From NCBI GenBank assembly GCA_946886875.1, contig CAMPJN010000099.1, positions 1-11,006 on the forward strand: a stretch of 11,006 nt of DNA, written 5' to 3'. Within the stretch, counting starts at the first letter, position 1. Each line of letters begins with the position of its first letter. Position numbers and translations under genes: made by a program. A model generated the notes under the pieces. The model saw only the letters and a list, made by a program, of their open reading frames with translations, was not told the DNA's origin and made no database searches. Source of the DNA: an uncultured Pseudomonas sp. Lineage in GTDB: Bacteria > Pseudomonadota > Gammaproteobacteria > Pseudomonadales > Pseudomonadaceae. Positions 7,861 to 11,006 of the stretch are shown here, one piece after another.

Positions 7861-7924
7861 CGAGTAGAACAGGGTTTGTCACGTCCCGATCTCGCCGTCG
7901 CTCGCTGCATCTTTCAACGGTCTG

Positions 7925-9562
7925 TTAGAGCTTGAAGAAGCTGACCTTGTCGCTCAAGCGATTGGCCAGGGTCGCCAGCTCGCGGCTGGAGGAGGCCACC
8001 TGGGCGGAGCCGGCCGAGGTTTCCAGGGTGGCGTTATGGATGCGGTTGATATTCTGGTTGACCTCTTCGGCCACAGCACTTTGTTCTTCCGCGGCACTGG
8101 CGATCTGCGCATTCATGTCGTTGATCGCTGTCACTTCAGTGCGAATCTTGTTCAGCGCGCTTTCCGCCAGGCCGGTCTGTTCCACTGTCTGTTGCGCCAG
8201 CTGACGGCTGTTGCGCATCACCTCTGCGGCTTTGCCGGCGCCCTCCTGCAGCTTGCCGATCATGCCGCGGATTTCCCGGGTGGAGTCCTGGGTGCGGGTG
8301 GCCAGGGAGCGCACTTCATCGGCCACCACGGCGAAACCGCGGCCATGTTCACCGGCCCGCGCCGCTTCGATGGCGGCGTTGAGCGCGAGCAAGTTGGTCT
8401 GCTCGGCGATGGCGGTGATTACCTCGATGATTTTCTCGATATTCTCGCTGTCGCTGGATACCTGCTGCACGCTTTCGGCGGCGCTTTCCAGAATCTTCGC
8501 CAGGTTCTGGATGGCACCGGCGGTTTCGCTGACCATGCGGTTGCCGGTCGCCACTTCGCTGTCGGCGGTGCGGGTGGCAGAGGCGGCGCTTGCTGCGTAA
8601 CCGGCCACTTCATTGACGGTAGCGGCCATTTGGTTGATCGCTGTGGCCATCTGCTCGGCTTCGCTCGATTGCAGGCGGATCTGTTGGTTGTTGCGGTCCG
8701 AGGTGGTTAGCAACTGCTCGGACGATAGGCTCAGCTCGCCAGCCGCGCTACGCACCTGGGCGATGGTTTCGGTGAGGCGCCCGAGCATGTTGTGCAAAGC
8801 GCCCATGACGCTGTGCGGGTAAAGGGTATCGATGCGCTGGTTCAACTCGCCATCGGCAAGTCGCTGGATGGCCTGGGCCACCTCATAAGGCTCGGCGCCC
8901 AAGGTCGATTTAAGCTTGCGAATGATCAGCAGCGACACGCCAATGCTGAGGGCGATAGCCACCGCGGTAACCAGCAGGATCAGCAGGCGAAAGCCGCCGG
9001 CTGCTTCGCGCACCGCACCGATATCCTTGCTGATGACTTGTTCTTCATGGTCGATAAGAGCGTTGATGCGCTTGAGCCATTCGCTGTAAGCCGGTGATGC
9101 CTCACTCAGCAGCAGGGCTTGGGCACCCTGGATATCGCCGGCCTGGCGTTGGCTGATCAGGCGCTCGGTCAGTGCCAAGGTGCTGCGCTCGATGTCCTTG
9201 ATATCGTTCAACAGTTTCTGTTCGGTCGGTGTCGGAGCGCCCTCGGCGAACAGGCGGTCCATCGGTTGGGCGGATTGTTGGTAGTAGGCATCCAGGCGAG
9301 CGATCTCGTCCAAATGGCGGTTCAGTTCCTGGTCATTGTTCACCAGAACCGCGTCGCGAATGGAAATGGCGCGGTCATGCACGCTGCCGCGAAAGTTGAT
9401 GGCGTGGCGCTGCCGCACCGTGGCCCCTTCGCTAATGGAAGTCAGCGTGCTGTCGATAAAGCCGACTCGCTGCATGCCGATCAGGGTGATCAGGACCATC
9501 AGCGACAGAATCAGGCCGAATCCCAGGCTCAGACGCTGGGCGATGCTCAGTTGTGCTTGCAT
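7925..9562 (-). CDS. Methyl-accepting chemotaxis protein, 4HB-type sensor domain
   Basis: The 545-residue receptor starts at ATG 9562 with AGAGGA 7 bases upstream, a strong ribosome site. TM1 is about residues 11-31 and TM2 about 192-214, enclosing a four-helix-bundle periplasmic region of about 160 residues that contains the [12 protein letters not shown] stretch usual for 4HB_MCP domains. HAMP (about 215-270, including [20 protein letters not shown]) and the signalling hairpin follow, with the conserved tip at about 387-418. The C-terminus (SFFKL) carries no CheR/CheB-tethering pentapeptide. Ligands of 4HB receptors vary widely and cannot be inferred here. The gene stands alone, between a dead and an intact copy of arfB in the opposite orientation, with an AT-rich upstream region. 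I found no convincing terminator after its stop. Confidence 0.94.
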   Translation of the reverse strand: MQAQLSIAQRLSLGFGLILSLMVLITLIGMQRVGFIDSTLTSISEGATVRQRHAINFRGSVHDRAISIRDAVLVNNDQELNRHLDEIARLDAYYQQSAQPMDRLFAEGAPTPTEQKLLNDIKDIERSTLALTERLISQRQAGDIQGAQALLLSEASPAYSEWLKRINALIDHEEQVISKDIGAVREAAGGFRLLILLVTAVAIALSIGVSLLIIRKLKSTLGAEPYEVAQAIQRLADGELNQRIDTLYPHSVMGALHNMLGRLTETIAQVRSAAGELSLSSEQLLTTSDRNNQQIRLQSSEAEQMATAINQMAATVNEVAGYAASAASATRTADSEVATGNRMVSETAGAIQNLAKILESAAESVQQVSSDSENIEKIIEVITAIAEQTNLLALNAAIEAARAGEHGRGFAVVADEVRSLATRTQDSTREIRGMIGKLQEGAGKAAEVMRNSRQLAQQTVEQTGLAESALNKIRTEVTAINDMNAQIASAAEEQSAVAEEVNQNINRIHNATLETSAGSAQVASSSRELATLANRLSDKVSFFKL

Positions 9563-9587
9563 TGAATCTTCCTCTAATCAGACAGGT

Positions 9588-9623
9588 TAATAATGTTTGT
9601 GTGACAAAACTTATACATTATTA
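9588..9623. promoter_or_regulatory. Nested inverted repeats between the 4HB receptor and arfB
   Basis: A perfect 8-bp inverted repeat (TAATAATG at 9588-9595, CATTATTA at 9616-9623) encloses a second perfect dyad (TTTGT at 9596-9600, ACAAA at 9604-9608). It begins 26 bases before the receptor start, in a markedly AT-rich patch (about 9585-9650). It may be an operator or a leader hairpin of the receptor. On the plus strand, TTGTGT (9597-9602) and TATTAT (9619-9624) with 16 bases between could be a weak promoter reading toward arfB. Confidence 0.4.
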
Positions 9624-9788
9624 TTTGTCTGTACAATTATTTATGATTTCAATGGGCACCGAGGCAATTGCTAATAAGGCTCTGGCTCAGGTGTTTCCTC
9701 GGCTTGTGCGGGGGGAGAAGGCAATAACGCGCTGGCGTTCCGGCGGTTGCGGTTATCCTTGTCGCTCCACCTGGCCGAGACATGCTGC

Positions 9789-10202
9789 ATGCTGGTTATT
9801 TCCCATAGCATTCACCTGCCCGACGACGAAATTGAGTTGACCGCCATTCGCGCCCAGGGCGCGGGCGGGCAGAACGTCAACAAGGTGTCCAGTGCGGTGC
9901 ATCTGCGCTTCGACAGTCAGGCCTCGTCCTTGCCGCCGTTCTACAAGGAGCGCTTGCTGGCGCTGCGCGACAATCGCATCACCGCCGACGGCGTGGTGAT
10001 CATCAAGGCACAGCAATATCGCACCCAGGAACAGAACCGCGCCGATGCCCTCGAGCGGCTGGCCGAATTGATCCGCAACGCCGGCAAAACCGAAAAGACC
10101 CGGCGCCCGACCAAGCCGACCCTGGGCTCGAAAAAGCGCCGGTTGGAAGGCAAGAACAAGCGCGGGGCAATCAAGGCGGGCAGGGGTAAGGTGGACTTTT
10201 AG
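9789..10202 (+). CDS. arfB: Alternative ribosome-rescue factor ArfB (YaeJ)
   Basis: This 137-residue peptidyl-tRNA hydrolase frees ribosomes stalled on truncated mRNA. The GGQ catalytic motif is at residues 26-28 in the context AIRAQGAGGQNVNK, followed by HLRFD and SSLPPFYKERLL, as in E. coli ArfB (140 residues, same GGQ position). The tail is strongly basic (from about residue 100: KTRRPTKP, KKRRLEGKNKRG, AGRGKVDF); in the family this tail enters the empty mRNA channel. ATG 9789 matches the family start and has GAGA 8 bases upstream; in-frame starts further upstream add sequence unlike the family. The domain shape fits ArfB and not a full release factor, as there is no codon-recognition domain. 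The gene has a decayed sister copy about 2.1 kb upstream. Confidence 0.95.
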   Translation: MLVISHSIHLPDDEIELTAIRAQGAGGQNVNKVSSAVHLRFDSQASSLPPFYKERLLALRDNRITADGVVIIKAQQYRTQEQNRADALERLAELIRNAGKTEKTRRPTKPTLGSKKRRLEGKNKRGAIKAGRGKVDF

Positions 10203-10274
10203 TGCTCCGGCGCTCCGGCGATCCAGTTGCCGATCTGCGCCGAGCGACGCGTGCTACCTAAGGCATCGCGGCCG

Positions 10275-10910
10275 CTAGACCGCAGCCTCAGTCTCCTCGG
10301 CCAGCTCCTGACGTGCATGGCGCATCACCTGATAGGACGAGGTGACGGCCAGGCCGGCCATGATGCTGGCCACCAGCAAGTCCGGCCAGCCGCTGCCAGT
10401 GCCCAGCACGCCCAGTGCAGCGAACAGCACGGCAATATTGCCCAGGGCATCGTTGCGCGAACACAGCCAGACGCTGCGCATATTGCTGTCGCCTTCGCGG
10501 TAGGCATAGAGCATGGCGGCTACGCCGATGTTGGCCAGCAATGCCAGGGTGCCGACCACACCCATGGTCGGCGCATCCGGTACCTGGCCGCTGAGCAGGT
10601 GCCAGATCGCCGCGATCAGCACGCCGACGCCGAATACCAGCATCGACAGGGCTTTGAACAGCGAGGCTCTGGCGCGCAGGGTCAGGCTCATGCCCAGCAC
10701 CAACAGGCTGATGCCGTAATTGGCGGCGTCGCCGAGAAAGTCCAGCGAGTCCGCCAGTAGCGATACCGAGTCGGCGCGCATACCGGCGATGATTTCCACG
10801 CCGAACATGCCCAGGTTGATCACCAGGGCAGCCCAGAGAATCTTGCGGTAGCGTTTGCTGACGCGGGTGGTTTCGCAGCTCGATACGCTGTTGCAGCAAT
10901 TGGCGCCCAT
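10275..10910 (-). CDS. CDF-family cation efflux protein without C-terminal domain
   Basis: The 211-residue protein has six predicted membrane segments (starting near 23, 48, 84, 117, 150 and 176) and ends about 16 residues after the last, so it lacks the cytoplasmic dimerisation domain of typical CDF exporters (about 300 residues). TM2 carries LLADSLDFLGDA, with D57 and D61 as the DxxxD pair. In TM5 the expected HxxxD is C150-S-R-N-D154, so Cys replaces His. The N-terminus has three cysteines (C5, C6, C12), a possible metal-loading site. CDF proteins export divalent cations in exchange for protons. The substrate is not certain; the Cys ligands point to a soft metal. Start ATG 10910 has AGGAG 8 bases upstream. 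The gene diverges from a probable MerR regulator and has a mer-type promoter, so metal induction is likely. Confidence 0.88.
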   Translation of the reverse strand: MGANCCNSVSSCETTRVSKRYRKILWAALVINLGMFGVEIIAGMRADSVSLLADSLDFLGDAANYGISLLVLGMSLTLRARASLFKALSMLVFGVGVLIAAIWHLLSGQVPDAPTMGVVGTLALLANIGVAAMLYAYREGDSNMRSVWLCSRNDALGNIAVLFAALGVLGTGSGWPDLLVASIMAGLAVTSSYQVMRHARQELAEETEAAV

Positions 10911-10940
10911 TTAGGCTTCTCCTGTGCGGGTATGGGCAGT

Positions 10941-10971
10941 ACGCTAAACCCTGTAGTCACTACGGAGTCAA
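10941..10971 (-). promoter_or_regulatory. MerR-type promoter-operator of the CDF gene
   Basis: On the minus strand, TTGACT (10966-10971) and TAGCGT (10941-10946) are separated by 19 bases, the over-long spacer typical of MerR-activated promoters. The spacer region holds an imperfect dyad, ACCCTGTAG (10948-10956) and CTACGGAGT (10960-10968), 7 of 9 positions symmetric with centre TCA. Arms of this form are bound by metal-sensing MerR proteins. The start would be near 10934, giving a leader of about 24 bases. Confidence 0.8.
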
Positions 10972-10974
10972 GCC

Positions 10975-11006
10975 ATGGGCAAGCCGCTGACCATCAGTGG
11001 GTTGAG
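10975..11006 (+). CDS. Probable MerR-family metal-responsive regulator (3' partial)
   Basis: Only ten complete codons are visible, reading MGKPLTISGL, from ATG 10975 with GGAG (10964-10967) 7 bases upstream. The LTI-x-GL beginning fits the first helix of MerR-type DNA-binding domains (LTIGxLA...), but this alone would be weak. The call rests mainly on position: the gene diverges from a CDF exporter, and its ribosome site lies inside a mer-type operator, which would also make it autoregulated. Confidence 0.65.
   Translation, partial: MGKPLTISGL

Noticed and set aside
10203..10274. Possible terminator between arfB and the CDF gene
   Set aside because: There is a short tandem GCTCCGGC repeat and a GCGGCCGC palindrome, but no stem followed by a T-tract on either strand.

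Overview
The window looks like a chromosomal segment of a Pseudomonas-type gammaproteobacterium. GC is high, codon use is GC-rich, two chemoreceptors of common pseudomonad classes occur close together, and there is a GGDEF-EAL c-di-GMP protein, an arfB ribosome-rescue gene and a good RpoN promoter. I see no rRNA, tRNA, CRISPR array, phage gene or complete insertion sequence. The species cannot be fixed from the sequence alone.

Layout. From 2 to 1216 (+) is the 3' part of an NSS-family sodium-dependent transporter, closed by a strong intrinsic terminator. From 1574 to 3529 (+) is a chemoreceptor with a probable HBM sensor domain, preceded by a near-consensus sigma-54 promoter at 1486-1500. A G/C-rich palindromic intergenic repeat (3601-3636) separates it from a convergent gene, 3708-4766 (-), a YdjM/DUF457-type membrane hydrolase. 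Upstream of that on the minus strand is a tight two-gene unit: 6893-7417, an exported SUOX-fold (molybdopterin-oxidoreductase-like) protein, overlaps by four bases (ATGA) the start of 4947-6896, a membrane-bound GGDEF-EAL protein. A sigma-70-like promoter lies at 7496-7525.

Next comes a degenerate arfB copy (about 7644-7860, +), then a second chemoreceptor with a 4HB-type sensor (7925-9562, -), then the intact arfB (9789-10202, +). The receptor is therefore bracketed by a dead and a living copy of the same gene in the same orientation. The right end holds a short CDF cation exporter without a C-terminal domain (10275-10910, -). It diverges from the first codons of a probable MerR-family regulator (10975 to the edge), and the two share a mer-type promoter-operator with a 19-bp spacer.

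How the genes work together. Four separate themes are present: chemotaxis (two receptors, different sensor classes, no che genes here), a periplasmic sensor plus c-di-GMP enzyme pair, ribosome rescue, and a metal-response cassette. The points most worth a second look are the arfB relic that has lost exactly the GGQ glutamine codon, the sigma-54 promoter of the first receptor, the SUOX-like/GGDEF-EAL pair whose SUOX part lacks the molybdenum cysteine, and the CDF exporter with Cys in place of the usual TM5 His under a MerR-type promoter.
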